Assembly (NCBI GenBank): GCA_036386835.1
Contig: DASVUX010000032.1
Coordinates: 53,392 to 117,391 of the forward strand
DNA length: 64,000 bases
Origin: 2-12-FULL-35-15 sp036386835
GTDB taxonomy: Bacteria; Bacteroidota; Bacteroidia; 2-12-FULL-35-15
Direction of reading: 5' to 3'
The position numbers and the translations under genes were made by a program. Of this stretch, positions 52,124 to 61,029 are shown in pieces. Below the pieces are notes generated by a model. It saw nothing but the letters and a program-made list of their open reading frames with translations, had not been told where the DNA came from and did not search any database. Numbering within the stretch: position 1 is the stretch's first letter; each line of letters begins with the position of its first letter.

Positions 52124-52966
52124 CTATTTCCCAAAATAAATGTGAAGAACGATTCTCACATCCTGATTAGTTTCAGCATTGAATTCTCTTCTCTTTAATT
52201 TGCTGTATTTAGCGTTAGACTCGCTTGAAGCGCTGTTATCCTGCTTGTATTCTTCTGAAGTAGAAGTAGCACCTACAGTAGTTTCAGATTTCACTTTGTC
52301 AATTCCGCCAAAAGTCCATTTTGCATTCCATCCGTACTCAAGACCTAAAGATACAGGCAAGTGTGCGATAAATACATTGAAACCAGTTACAACACCAAGT
52401 CCAACATCAGTTGTAGGAGTTCTTGTTGTAGTATAGCTCTTATCACCGTTTATATAATCAAAGTTAGATGTAGTCATATCACGACCAAAACCTAAGTAAA
52501 GATCAGCACCAGCATAAGCATCAAAAATGTTGCTTGCTAAAAAATGCTTCTCAACTCCTGGTACGATTTCGTACATTCTGTTCTTTGTCTTTCTTGTAAC
52601 TTCTTTTAATCCAACATAACCAGGACCAGTAACACCGTTCGGGTTGTAAGAAGCAGAAGAATCCAAAGAAGTTCCTTTGAACACCATGTTCTCATTCATC
52701 AGGCGGATACCGAAACGGATAACAAGATCATCTTCCATGTACCATTTGTAAGTCAAAACATTTCCTGATCTTAAAGCATTTCCATCAAATAATTTTGCCT
52801 TACCTGAATCACTTGACAATGGCATTCCGAATACAAATGCCATGTCGCCTGCTTTAGGCCTAGCACCGATTTTTTCAACACGCTCATCATTTTCTCTTGT
52901 AGAAAGTTGCGCGAAAACATTTGATACGCCAAATGCTAATGCAATTAGTAGTACTGATTTTTTCAT
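52124..52966 (-). CDS. Probable outer-membrane beta-barrel protein
   Basis: A 280-aa exported protein with a clear signal peptide (cleavage after VFAQ). It has paired beta strands (FGIRLMNENMVF, YAGADLYLGFGRDM, VSLGLEYGWNAKWTFGG) and ends with VRIVLHIYFGK, a typical barrel terminus. The promoter with a TATCTTTG box lies about 57 bp upstream. The coding sequence is more A/T-rich and uses fewer GC-ending codons than its neighbours, which may mark high expression or a different origin. Function unknown; it may share a transcript with the small lipoprotein. Confidence 0.78.
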   Translation of the reverse strand: MKKSVLLIALAFGVSNVFAQLSTRENDERVEKIGARPKAGDMAFVFGMPLSSDSGKAKLFDGNALRSGNVLTYKWYMEDDLVIRFGIRLMNENMVFKGTSLDSSASYNPNGVTGPGYVGLKEVTRKTKNRMYEIVPGVEKHFLASNIFDAYAGADLYLGFGRDMTTSNFDYINGDKSYTTTRTPTTDVGLGVVTGFNVFIAHLPVSLGLEYGWNAKWTFGGIDKVKSETTVGATSTSEEYKQDNSASSESNAKYSKLKRREFNAETNQDVRIVLHIYFGK

Positions 52967-53023
52967 AACGTTTTTTTTAGTTTAGTTTAAAGTTAATTGC
53001 TCTGTGTACAAATTAATTTTGGC

Positions 53024-53053
53024 CAAAGATATATTTTTTTAAGACTTGCAAAA
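53024..53053 (-). promoter_or_regulatory. Promoter of the outer-membrane protein gene
   Basis: On the minus strand TTTTG (53049-53053) and TATCTTTG (53024-53031) are 17 bp apart. This is a good -7 and a slightly short spacer. The leader would be about 50 nt. Confidence 0.6.
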
Positions 53054-53397
53054 TGAACATTTTTATAGTTTTCAACACTTTTATTCACATATCCTATACT
53101 AATACCAGTGCAGGAACTACAACAGCTTGATTTTCTACCTCGTCTACACTCCTTTAAAACCAACCACTTAGGCGATCTTTAATGTTTTGTTGAAGCTGCA
53201 TTAAAACCTGTGGTGAAGCTTTTTCCTAAAATCAAATTTTCTTACTAAACGATTTTTGCTGTTGTAATAGGAAGGCTTCCATTACGAAATTAAGATCGTA
53301 TCCCATATATTAAATACGATCTCCCGCACCTGGTAAAATATTAAACTATTCAATGGAGGAACGATCACAATGTGAATTACCGGCACAGATATTAAGG
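53054..53397. other. 344-bp intergenic region with one perfect dyad
   Basis: No gene is visible. The only structure is a 9-bp inverted repeat, AGATCGTAT (53293-53301) and ATACGATCT (53314-53322), with a 12-nt A/T-rich spacer. It lies 76 bp past the pcm stop but has no T tract on the minus strand, so it is a poor terminator and could be a protein-binding site. The rest is A/T-rich and contains only short ORFs. Confidence 0.55.
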
Positions 53398-54051
53398 TTA
53401 TGCCCCCCACTCCTTATCTTCGAGCAAAGGCACAAACTTGAACTCCCCGTATTCCACCTTTTCAAATTTCTTTTCCGCAGTCTTGGTCAGAAGTGTCATG
53501 GTCTGCACTTTATCACCCAATGGGATAACCATAATTCCGCCTACCTTTAATTGGTTAAGGAGATCATTCGGAATTGAGGGTGCTCCGGCAGTAATAATGA
53601 TTTTGTCAAAGGGGGCAAAAACCGGCAGCCCCTTATATCCGTCACCGTAGAAGAACTTGGGTGAACTGTAACCGATAGTCGGCAGGAATGCTTTAGTAGT
53701 ATCGTACAATGCTTTTTGTCTTTCAATAGTGTACACCTTAACCCCCATTTCAACAAGCACACTTGTCTGGTAACCCGATCCTGTACCTATCTCCAGCACT
53801 TTCTCGCCTTTTTTCAGCTGCAGGAGCTCCGTTTGGAAAGCCACTGTATGAGGCCTGGAGATCGTTTGGCCGGAACCAATGGGGAAAGCAATATCTTCAT
53901 AAGCCCGTTCAATAAACGAACTGTTAAGGAACAAATGTCTGGGCACAGCTTCAATTGCTTTTAGTACTTCTGAACTGGATATTCCTTTTTCTTTTAATAA
54001 TGCTGCAAGCTGCCTGCGCAATCCTTTATGCCTGTATGTATCGTTTCCCAT
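53398..54051 (-). CDS. pcm: Protein-L-isoaspartate O-methyltransferase
   Basis: A 217-aa SAM-dependent enzyme that repairs isoaspartyl sites in aged proteins. It has AFPIGSGQTISRPHTVA, the SAM-binding motif VLEIGTGSGYQT, the acidic VYTIER, the FYGDGYKG segment and the IIITAGAPSIP post-motif. The length and all motifs are normal. It is transcribed divergently from the Gfo/Idh/MocA operon. Confidence 0.95.
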   Translation of the reverse strand: MGNDTYRHKGLRRQLAALLKEKGISSSEVLKAIEAVPRHLFLNSSFIERAYEDIAFPIGSGQTISRPHTVAFQTELLQLKKGEKVLEIGTGSGYQTSVLVEMGVKVYTIERQKALYDTTKAFLPTIGYSSPKFFYGDGYKGLPVFAPFDKIIITAGAPSIPNDLLNQLKVGGIMVIPLGDKVQTMTLLTKTAEKKFEKVEYGEFKFVPLLEDKEWGA

Positions 54052-54126
54052 GATCGTGGCGCTAAATTAACATATCTATATTGAATAATTCAGTGTTATT
54101 TTTCAATAGCCTATTGTGGAAAAAAG

Positions 54127-54134
54127 TATTTTTG
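54127..54134 (+). promoter_or_regulatory. Bacteroidota -7 box TATTTTTG
   Basis: TATTTTTG matches TAnnTTTG and ends 20 bp before the ATG at 54155, supporting that start over the in-frame codon at 54116. Confidence 0.5.
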
Positions 54135-54154
54135 TCCCAAATCAGAAAACGTAT

Positions 54155-55147
54155 ATGATAAAGATCGGAGTTTTAGGTGCGGGCCATCTTGGTAAAATAC
54201 ATATCAGGTTACTAAAGGAAATTGAGCGGTTTGAGCTTGTTGGTTTTTTTGATCCCAATGCAGAAATCGCAGAGCTTGCCGAAAAGGAATTCGGGGTGAA
54301 ATATTATAATAATATGGATGAGCTGCTTGCGCTGGTTGACGCTGTTGACATTGTTACTCCTACCATTACTCATTACGACTGCGCATCCAAAGCGATCAAA
54401 AGATCCAAGCATGTATTTATAGAAAAACCTGTTACCAATACAATTGAAGAGGCGAAAAGCATCATCGGGCTTTCAAAGGAAGCCAATGTGAAAGTACAGG
54501 TGGGACATGTGGAACGCTTTAACCCCGCCTTTATAGCCGGAAAGTCTTTCTGTTCAAATCCAATGTTTATAGAAACACACAGGCTTGCGCAGTTTAATCC
54601 CAGGGGCACTGACGTTTCTGTTGTACTCGACCTGATGATCCATGATATTGATATCATACTTAGTGTTGTAAAATCCAATATTAAACGGATCAGTGCAAGC
54701 GGGGTAGCGGTTGTAAGTGAAAGCCCCGACATTTCCAATGCACGCATAGAATTTGATAACGGATGTGTAGCTAACCTGACTGCCAGCCGGATTTCAATGA
54801 AAAATATGCGTAAATCGCGCTTTTTTCAAAAAGACGCCTATATTTCAATAGATTTTCTTGATAAGAAAGTAGATGTGATCCGCTTAAAAAACATAACCGG
54901 AACTCCTGATCCTTTGGCCGTTACAATCGATCTTGGAGCTAAAGGTTCCAAGCAGATCTATTTCGAAAACCCAAATATTTCTCCAACCAACGCAATAAAA
55001 ATGGAACTGGAAGCGTTTGCTGATTCAATAATCAGCAACACTACCCCACTGGTAAGCATTGATGACGGATATAAAGCACTTGATGTAGCCTATAAAATCA
55101 TTGAAAAAATGAAGGTTACCGCGGGATTTGATGAGAAAGGCGCTTAA
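54155..55147 (+). CDS. Gfo/Idh/MocA family oxidoreductase
   Basis: A 330-aa NAD(P)-dependent sugar or inositol dehydrogenase-like enzyme. It has the Rossmann start IKIGVLGAGHLGKIH, the EKP motif (KHVFIEKPVTNTIEEA), the QVGHVERFNPAF segment and the HDIDI motif of the active site. The first of three tightly spaced genes (11 and 14 bp gaps) ending in a polyprenyl sugar transferase, it may act on a nucleotide sugar for surface polysaccharide. The start at 54155 is favoured; the extension to 54116 covers the promoter box. Confidence 0.9.
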   Translation: MIKIGVLGAGHLGKIHIRLLKEIERFELVGFFDPNAEIAELAEKEFGVKYYNNMDELLALVDAVDIVTPTITHYDCASKAIKRSKHVFIEKPVTNTIEEAKSIIGLSKEANVKVQVGHVERFNPAFIAGKSFCSNPMFIETHRLAQFNPRGTDVSVVLDLMIHDIDIILSVVKSNIKRISASGVAVVSESPDISNARIEFDNGCVANLTASRISMKNMRKSRFFQKDAYISIDFLDKKVDVIRLKNITGTPDPLAVTIDLGAKGSKQIYFENPNISPTNAIKMELEAFADSIISNTTPLVSIDDGYKALDVAYKIIEKMKVTAGFDEKGA

Positions 55148-55158
55148 ACATTTTTATA

Positions 55159-56055
55159 ATGAAGCAGAATTATTCTTTTTTTTATTGCTGTATTTTTTTG
55201 CTCGGGGGACTCCTGTCTTCCTGTAACCTCTACAATCCGGCTGAACCGGTACCTGCTTTTATCCATATTCAGAAAATCACCCTTGAAACTGATCCTGCCA
55301 TTGAAGGTTCGAATTCTAGCAAGATTACTGATGCCTGGGTGTATATTGACGGAAAGCTGGTGGGCGTGTACGAACTTCCTGTAACATTACCGGTGCTCGC
55401 AGAGGGTGAGCGCAACCTTATAATTAAAGCGGGGATAAAGATCAATGGCATCTCTGCAACAAGAGGCCCATACCCGTTTTACAGCAGTTATGATCAGCGG
55501 GTTACTTTAACTCCGGGCGTGATCACAAATGTTAATCCTGAAGTTGGTTATGTTTCCGGGATTGACTGGTCGGGCGCTAATATATGGACAGAAGACTTTG
55601 ACGGGGCTGATATGAGCCTGGATACGAGCGCTGCAGGGACCGACACGAATATGTACCATTATACTATCATTTCAGGCACCCATCCCAATGTGTTTGAAGG
55701 CACAGGGTCCGGGATTGCTTATCTCGACAGAACACACGCCAAATTCGAGTACATGAGCACAACTTCATTTGTACTTCCGAGGGGGGATTCTCCTACTTTT
55801 CTCGAACTCAACTATAAAGCAAACCATGTTTTTGTTGTTGGTGTCTTCTCACACGGCCCTGCCGGTACTTACCAGAACAGGGTGATCAATGTGAATCCTT
55901 CTGCGGAATGGAACAAAATCTATATCTATATGTCTCCCGTGGTAAATGCAGCTGCGGGCTCAACAGATCATACGGTATTTATCGGCATGCTTAATACTAC
56001 CGGCCAGGATGGCGTATACCTTGCGGTGGACAATATTAAACTGGTACACTTTTAG
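55159..56055 (+). CDS. Hypothetical lipoprotein
   Basis: A 298-aa protein with lipobox LLSSC, followed by NLYNPAEPVPA. The N-terminal part (about 30-130) looks like a small beta-sandwich with a PEGA-like DGKLVGVYELPVTLPVLAEG; the rest is a larger beta-sandwich (SFVLPRGDSPTFLELNYK) resembling sugar-binding folds. No family is certain. Its place between an oxidoreductase and a sugar transferase suggests a link to surface polysaccharide, but this is inference. Confidence 0.75.
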   Translation: MKQNYSFFYCCIFLLGGLLSSCNLYNPAEPVPAFIHIQKITLETDPAIEGSNSSKITDAWVYIDGKLVGVYELPVTLPVLAEGERNLIIKAGIKINGISATRGPYPFYSSYDQRVTLTPGVITNVNPEVGYVSGIDWSGANIWTEDFDGADMSLDTSAAGTDTNMYHYTIISGTHPNVFEGTGSGIAYLDRTHAKFEYMSTTSFVLPRGDSPTFLELNYKANHVFVVGVFSHGPAGTYQNRVINVNPSAEWNKIYIYMSPVVNAAAGSTDHTVFIGMLNTTGQDGVYLAVDNIKLVHF

Positions 56056-56069
56056 CGAAATGCTATTAT

Positions 56070-57491
56070 ATGAATAAAAGGCTACAGGTATTAAAGTATA
56101 TTTCTGCGGATGTTTTCTCAGCTGTTGCGGCATGGACGCTCTTTTATTCTTTCCGGAAGCTTTACATTGAATCTGAAAAATTCGGAACGCATATCCCTGT
56201 AATATTTGACAACCAGTTCTTCCGCGGGCTGATGATCATTTCCATATTCTGGCTTTTTCTTTATATTCTTACAGGTACATACAAAAATATTTACAGGAAA
56301 TCACGTTTACGGGAGGTAGGCCAGACTTTGCTTATCACGTTGATCGGGGTTATCATCCTTTTCTTTATTCTTATCCTGGATGACCAGATCCAATCATACA
56401 GGAATTATTACCAGAGTTTTTTCACCTTATTCTTCCTGCATTTCGGCTTTACTTCAACCCTGCGTTTTATCCTTTCAAGCTTCACCAATCACAGGATTCA
56501 TAACCGCATTATCGGGTTCAACACTATTCTTGTGGGAAGTAACCAGAATGCGCTCAACCTTTACAACGAGATGCAGGGCCAGATAAAATCCTCCGGAAAT
56601 AAATTTGTCGGGTTTGTACACGTTGATAACAAAAATGGTTATTCACAGGAACTGATAAAGAATATCCCCCACCTCGGGGAGCTGAATGAGCTAAAGAAAT
56701 TAATCGACCAGTACAAAGTGGAAGAAGTAATCATCGCGATCGAATCCTCCGAGCATGATAATATCGGGAAAATCGTCAATGAACTTGACAATGGTGACCT
56801 GATCATAAAAGTGATCCCTGATATGTATGATATACTTTCCGGTTCCGTTAAGATGACTTCCATTTTTGGTGCTGCTCTTATCGAGATCTCCCGCGAAATT
56901 ATGCCTGCCTGGGAGCAGTCACTTAAAAGGATCTTCGATATTCTTGTATCTATCTTTGTATTGACGTGCTTCAGCTGGGTATATGTTATCGTTGCAATAG
57001 CAGTGAAGTTAAATTCAAAAGGACCAATATTCTATAGTCATGAGCGCATCGGCTGGCACGGAAAACCCTTCCTGATCCATAAATTCAGGTCTATGTATGT
57101 TGATGCGGAAAAGATGGGACCTGCCCTGTCCAGCAAACACGATCCCCGGATTACCCCGCTCGGAAGATTCCTGCGAAAAGTAAGGCTTGATGAGATCCCT
57201 CAATTTTATAATGTTCTTATCGGAGAAATGTCAATAGTCGGGCCCCGCCCTGAAAGACAATACTTCATTGACCAGATTGTTCAAAAGGCACCGCATTACA
57301 AGCATCTTCACAAAGTCCGCCCCGGCATTACCTCATGGGGACAGGTAAAATATGGTTATGCAGAAAATGTTGACGAGATGATCGCGCGGTTAAAATATGA
57401 TATTATCTATATTGAGAATATGTCGCTTGGGATCGACCTGAAGATCCTGATCTATACTGCACTGATCGTAGTCCAGGGGCGCGGCAAATAA
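56070..57491 (+). CDS. Polyprenyl glycosylphosphotransferase (WcaJ/WbaP-like)
   Basis: A 473-aa initiating transferase that moves a sugar-1-phosphate onto undecaprenyl phosphate at the inner membrane, the first step of exopolysaccharide or O-antigen assembly. It has about four N-terminal TM helices (10-135), a nucleotide-binding-like middle domain (about 145-270), a fifth TM region (about 285-310) and the catalytic C-terminal domain (KRIFDILVS, HERIGWHGKPF, KFRSMYVDAEK, RKVRLDEIPQFYNVLIG, SIVGPRPERQYF). Residues typical of the active site (the D/E pair in LDEIPQ) are present. The sugar, probably glucose or galactose, is not determinable. Confidence 0.92.
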   Translation: MNKRLQVLKYISADVFSAVAAWTLFYSFRKLYIESEKFGTHIPVIFDNQFFRGLMIISIFWLFLYILTGTYKNIYRKSRLREVGQTLLITLIGVIILFFILILDDQIQSYRNYYQSFFTLFFLHFGFTSTLRFILSSFTNHRIHNRIIGFNTILVGSNQNALNLYNEMQGQIKSSGNKFVGFVHVDNKNGYSQELIKNIPHLGELNELKKLIDQYKVEEVIIAIESSEHDNIGKIVNELDNGDLIIKVIPDMYDILSGSVKMTSIFGAALIEISREIMPAWEQSLKRIFDILVSIFVLTCFSWVYVIVAIAVKLNSKGPIFYSHERIGWHGKPFLIHKFRSMYVDAEKMGPALSSKHDPRITPLGRFLRKVRLDEIPQFYNVLIGEMSIVGPRPERQYFIDQIVQKAPHYKHLHKVRPGITSWGQVKYGYAENVDEMIARLKYDIIYIENMSLGIDLKILIYTALIVVQGRGK

Positions 57492-57649
57492 GGGCGGGGT
57501 CCAAATCCATACAATTTACAAATCTTTATAATAATAAGACCCCGTTGCTATCGTCCCGGGAAAAAGTTCGTGATTCTCCCAACGAATTTGCATCTTAAAT
57601 TTTTCTTATATTTAAACTCTTAATTTATTAATAATCTCAACTCAGACAT

Positions 57650-58552
57650 ATGAAAAACATAGCAGTAATCGGATCAGGGACAATGGGGAACGGCATAGCG
57701 CATACATTCGCACAGTGCGGATACAATGTGGCAATGATTGACATTAAGCAGGAAGCACTGGACAAGGCCATGGCCACTATTTCGAAGAATCTTGACAGGA
57801 TAGTTGCCAAAGGGACGATCACTGAGGCGGACAAGGCACAAACACTGAAGAACATCACTACCTACACGATAATGGCAGACGGGGTTAAGAATGCTGACCT
57901 TGTAGTAGAGGCGGCTACAGAAAATGTGGAAATCAAGCTTAATATCTTCAGGGACCTTGATAAACTGTGTAATCCTGAAACAATACTAGCCAGCAATACT
58001 TCCTCTATTTCGATCACCAGGATCGGTGCTGTTACCAAACGTGCGGATAAAATAATCGGGATGCATTTTATGAATCCTGTGCCGGTAATGAAACTGGTGG
58101 AAGTGATCCGCGGGTATTCAACATCAGATGCGGTCACAAACCTGATCATGGAAACTTCCCGGAAACTTGGGAAGATCCCGGTTGAAGTGAATGATTATCC
58201 CGGCTTCGTAGCGAATAAGATATTGATGCCGATGATCAATGAAGCTATAATTACCCTTCATGAAGGGACAGCGGGGGTTGAAGAGATTGACACCGTTATG
58301 AAACTTGGGATGGCACATCCAATGGGCCCTCTGCAACTGGCTGATTTCATTGGTCTGGATGTTTGCCTTTCAATTTTGAAAGTATTACAGGACGGTTACG
58401 GCAACCCGAAATACGCGCCTTGCCCGTTATTGGTGAATATGGTTACTGCAGGACATCTGGGGGCAAAATCAGGTAAAGGGTTTTATACGTATAGCCCGGG
58501 CTCTAAAGAATTGGTGGTTTCCGATACGTTCAAGAAAAAAGAGTTAGTTTAA
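57650..58552 (+). CDS. 3-hydroxyacyl-CoA dehydrogenase (3-hydroxybutyryl-CoA type)
   Basis: A 300-aa NAD(P)-dependent enzyme that interconverts 3-hydroxyacyl-CoA and 3-oxoacyl-CoA. It has the dinucleotide loop GSGTMGNGIAHTFA, the NTSSISIT segment, the catalytic histidine in GMHFMNPVPVMKLVE and the C-terminal LGMAHPMGPLQLADFIGLD. This matches the short form used in butyrate or polyhydroxybutyrate metabolism rather than the beta-oxidation fusion. It is a single gene, followed by a long perfect inverted repeat at 58571. Confidence 0.93.
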   Translation: MKNIAVIGSGTMGNGIAHTFAQCGYNVAMIDIKQEALDKAMATISKNLDRIVAKGTITEADKAQTLKNITTYTIMADGVKNADLVVEAATENVEIKLNIFRDLDKLCNPETILASNTSSISITRIGAVTKRADKIIGMHFMNPVPVMKLVEVIRGYSTSDAVTNLIMETSRKLGKIPVEVNDYPGFVANKILMPMINEAIITLHEGTAGVEEIDTVMKLGMAHPMGPLQLADFIGLDVCLSILKVLQDGYGNPKYAPCPLLVNMVTAGHLGAKSGKGFYTYSPGSKELVVSDTFKKKELV

Positions 58553-58570
58553 GGGTTTACGGTTTAAAGT

Positions 58571-58615
58571 TTCCAGTGTATGAAGTTCTGACATCTAGAA
58601 CTTCATACACTGGAA
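58571..58615. repeat. Perfect 19-bp inverted repeat
   Basis: The arms 58571-58589 and 58597-58615 are perfectly complementary with a 7-nt loop (GACATCT). It lies between convergent genes, 18 bp after the dehydrogenase stop and 33 bp from the DUF4294 stop, so it may act as a bidirectional terminator, although no strong T tract adjoins it directly. Confidence 0.8.
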
Positions 58616-58648
58616 GCTCCAAACTATTTTTCAACTTTTTAAACTGCA

Positions 58649-59251
58649 TTAAAAATCTCCGTTTTCCACCAGCCTGATCGCTTCTTCGATTGCTTTATCG
58701 TCACCGCCGGGATCATATTCCGACTTAAGGCTGGAATTGAACATCAGGGCCACTCCCTGCCACATGAATGCAGAGAATGAACCGCGCATATCTTTCACCA
58801 CACTATATGTGGTCTTCCCGGTTTCCCTGTCAATAAGCTTGATCAGGATACGTCCCTGATTCACCGTTAATTTCTTGAGTTCCTCGCTGAACTCGTCTTT
58901 CAGCTGCTTTTCCGCAAGCTTGGTGTATTTTGCCCTTTCCGACTCCGACATCTGTGATAAGAGCCTGTCATACTCTTTCAGCTTGGCCGAAGCAAGGATG
59001 GCGTAAGGGTAAACCTTTTTTACATTGTATTTTGTACGATTCCAGGCAGCCTGCTGTTTTTTATTCCTGAAAACCTTCTCTGAATAACAATTAATGGTAG
59101 GTAATACAGCATAAGGAATAGTATCGCCCTGGTAAACAATAGTTCTCACGGCAACCCCCGGAACGGGAGGAGCGACAGAAGTTGCAGCATCTTTTTGGGA
59201 GAAACCCGCAAAATGAAGGAATAAAAAGAATATCAGGATTTTCTTTGCCAT
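58649..59251 (-). CDS. DUF4294 family secreted protein
   Basis: A 200-aa exported protein with a signal peptide (about 1-19, cleavage after AGFSQ) and a DUF4294 domain (about 75-198) with KVYPYAILASAKLKEYD, LTVNQGRILIKLIDRETGKT, MRGSFSAFMWQGVALMF and the acidic SEYDPGGDDKAIE. The family is confined to Bacteroidota and has no known function. The ATG at 59251 (MAKKILIFF) was chosen over 59281, which adds ten non-signal residues. Confidence 0.85.
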   Translation of the reverse strand: MAKKILIFFLFLHFAGFSQKDAATSVAPPVPGVAVRTIVYQGDTIPYAVLPTINCYSEKVFRNKKQQAAWNRTKYNVKKVYPYAILASAKLKEYDRLLSQMSESERAKYTKLAEKQLKDEFSEELKKLTVNQGRILIKLIDRETGKTTYSVVKDMRGSFSAFMWQGVALMFNSSLKSEYDPGGDDKAIEEAIRLVENGDF

Positions 59252-59383
59252 CAGGCTTTTGAATACAAAAACGGTACCCAAGATGAATATAACGGAATAT
59301 AACCCTGTTTATTGGTTCAAGGTATAGAGTTTTTTAAGGTTTTATGCCTGGACACTGCTACCTGGCTAAACTCCGGACAGCAT

Positions 59384-60868
59384 CTAATTTAACCTGTTAG
59401 TCTTCCATTTAGATCCGGTTTTTCCTGTTTCACCCGATCCCTGGTTTACAGTCTTCTTTGCGCTCATTAGTTTAGCACCGATCAATGCAGCTATTTCAGC
59501 TTCATCTTCATTTTCTTTGGCCAGCATTTCCGGTTTGAAGTAATGCTTGATGAAGTGCGTATCGAAATTACCCGAGGTAAATGCCTCGTGCTTCAAAACG
59601 AACTTACAGAATGGCAGGGTCGTTTCCACGCCAATGATTTTATAATCGTCAATAGCGCGGATCATCCTGTTGATTGCTTCTTCCCTATCCTTACCATAAG
59701 AAATCAGTTTCGAGATCATAGGGTCGTAATAGATCGGTATATCCATTCCTTCTTCAAAACCATCATCTACCCTTACTCCCAGGCCTTGTGGACGCTGATA
59801 TGTTACTAACTTACCGATATCCGGAAGGAAATTATTTGTCGGATCCTCTGCATAAACACGGACTTCTACACTATGGCCATGGATCGCCAGGTCTTCCTGC
59901 CTAAACGATAATTTTTCTCCGCGGGCCACCTTGATCTGCTCTTTCACCAGGTCTATCCCTGTGATCATTTCTGTAACAGGGTGCTCTACCTGGAGCCGGG
60001 TGTTCATTTCCAGGAAATAAAAATTCTTATTCTCATCCAGGAGGAATTCCACTGTGCCGGCACCGGTATAACTGCAGGCTTTACCTACATTCACCGCACA
60101 TTCGCCCATTGCTTTACGGATCTCAGGCGTGAGGACAGAAGAAGGGGCTTCTTCGATCACTTTCTGGTGACGTCTCTGTATGGAACATTCACGTTCAAAA
60201 AGATAGACAATATTGCCATGGGTATCCCCGAGGATCTGAATCTCAATATGCCTGGGTCCTGCAACGTACCGCTCAATAAACACTGAACCATCACCAAATG
60301 CTGATGTGGCTTCACTTACCGCAAGTTTCATCTGCTCTTCAAATTCTTCGATCTTCTCCACTATCCTCATGCCTTTTCCGCCACCGCCTGCGCTTGCTTT
60401 TATCAACAGCGGAAAACCGGTTTCAACCGCCACTTTTTTACCTTCTTCAACACTGTCTATCGCACCTTCTGATCCGGGAACCATCGGGATCTTGTATCTT
60501 TTAGCTGCTGCTTTCGCTGAAAGCTTGTCACCCATCATATCCATCGCCTCGGGAGAAGGCCCGATAAAGATCAGCCCGGCTTCCTTTACCGATGCTGCGA
60601 ACTCAGCATTTTCTGATAAAAAGCCGTATCCCGGATGAATACCGTCTACTTTTAATTTTTTACAAACTTCGATGATCTTATCGCCTAAAAGATAAGATTG
60701 ATTTGAAGGCGGAGGTCCTATGCAAACGGCTTCATCAGCATATTTTACAAACGGGGCATTTCGGTCAGCTTCAGAATAAACAGCTACTGTTTTTATACCC
60801 ATTTCCCTGCATGAACGCATTACACGTAAAGCGATCTCGCCTCTGTTGGCAACTAATATCTTGTTCAT
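59384..60868 (-). CDS. accC: Biotin carboxylase (AccC-type)
   Basis: A 494-aa ATP-grasp enzyme that carboxylates biotin on a carrier protein. The start MNKILVANRGEIALRV, the glycine loop KASAGGGGKGMRIV, the catalytic MNTRLQVEHPVTE and the AEDPTNNFLPDIGK segment are all intact. The C-terminal 40 residues form a basic tail absent from E. coli AccC (449 aa). No biotin carrier gene is adjacent. Whether it serves fatty-acid synthesis or the carboxyltransferase at 39523 cannot be decided from the window. Confidence 0.93.
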   Translation of the reverse strand: MNKILVANRGEIALRVMRSCREMGIKTVAVYSEADRNAPFVKYADEAVCIGPPPSNQSYLLGDKIIEVCKKLKVDGIHPGYGFLSENAEFAASVKEAGLIFIGPSPEAMDMMGDKLSAKAAAKRYKIPMVPGSEGAIDSVEEGKKVAVETGFPLLIKASAGGGGKGMRIVEKIEEFEEQMKLAVSEATSAFGDGSVFIERYVAGPRHIEIQILGDTHGNIVYLFERECSIQRRHQKVIEEAPSSVLTPEIRKAMGECAVNVGKACSYTGAGTVEFLLDENKNFYFLEMNTRLQVEHPVTEMITGIDLVKEQIKVARGEKLSFRQEDLAIHGHSVEVRVYAEDPTNNFLPDIGKLVTYQRPQGLGVRVDDGFEEGMDIPIYYDPMISKLISYGKDREEAINRMIRAIDDYKIIGVETTLPFCKFVLKHEAFTSGNFDTHFIKHYFKPEMLAKENEDEAEIAALIGAKLMSAKKTVNQGSGETGKTGSKWKTNRLN

Positions 60869-61029
60869 AAAATGTTAATTATTAAATTCCTGTTATACAG
60901 CCTCAAAAAATATATTTGTGATAGAGCAGAACCAATACAAACCTAAATAAAAAATCGACAATCGGAGCCAATTTTTTAAGCGCTTTTATACACAGTTCCT
61001 TTTTTTTACAACCATAATTTCTTACAAAA

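Noticed and set aside
53100..53260. Short minus-strand ORF beginning MQLQQNIKDRLSGW, looking like a transposase tail
   Set aside because: Only about 15 codons are open, with no upstream extension in any frame and no terminal repeats.
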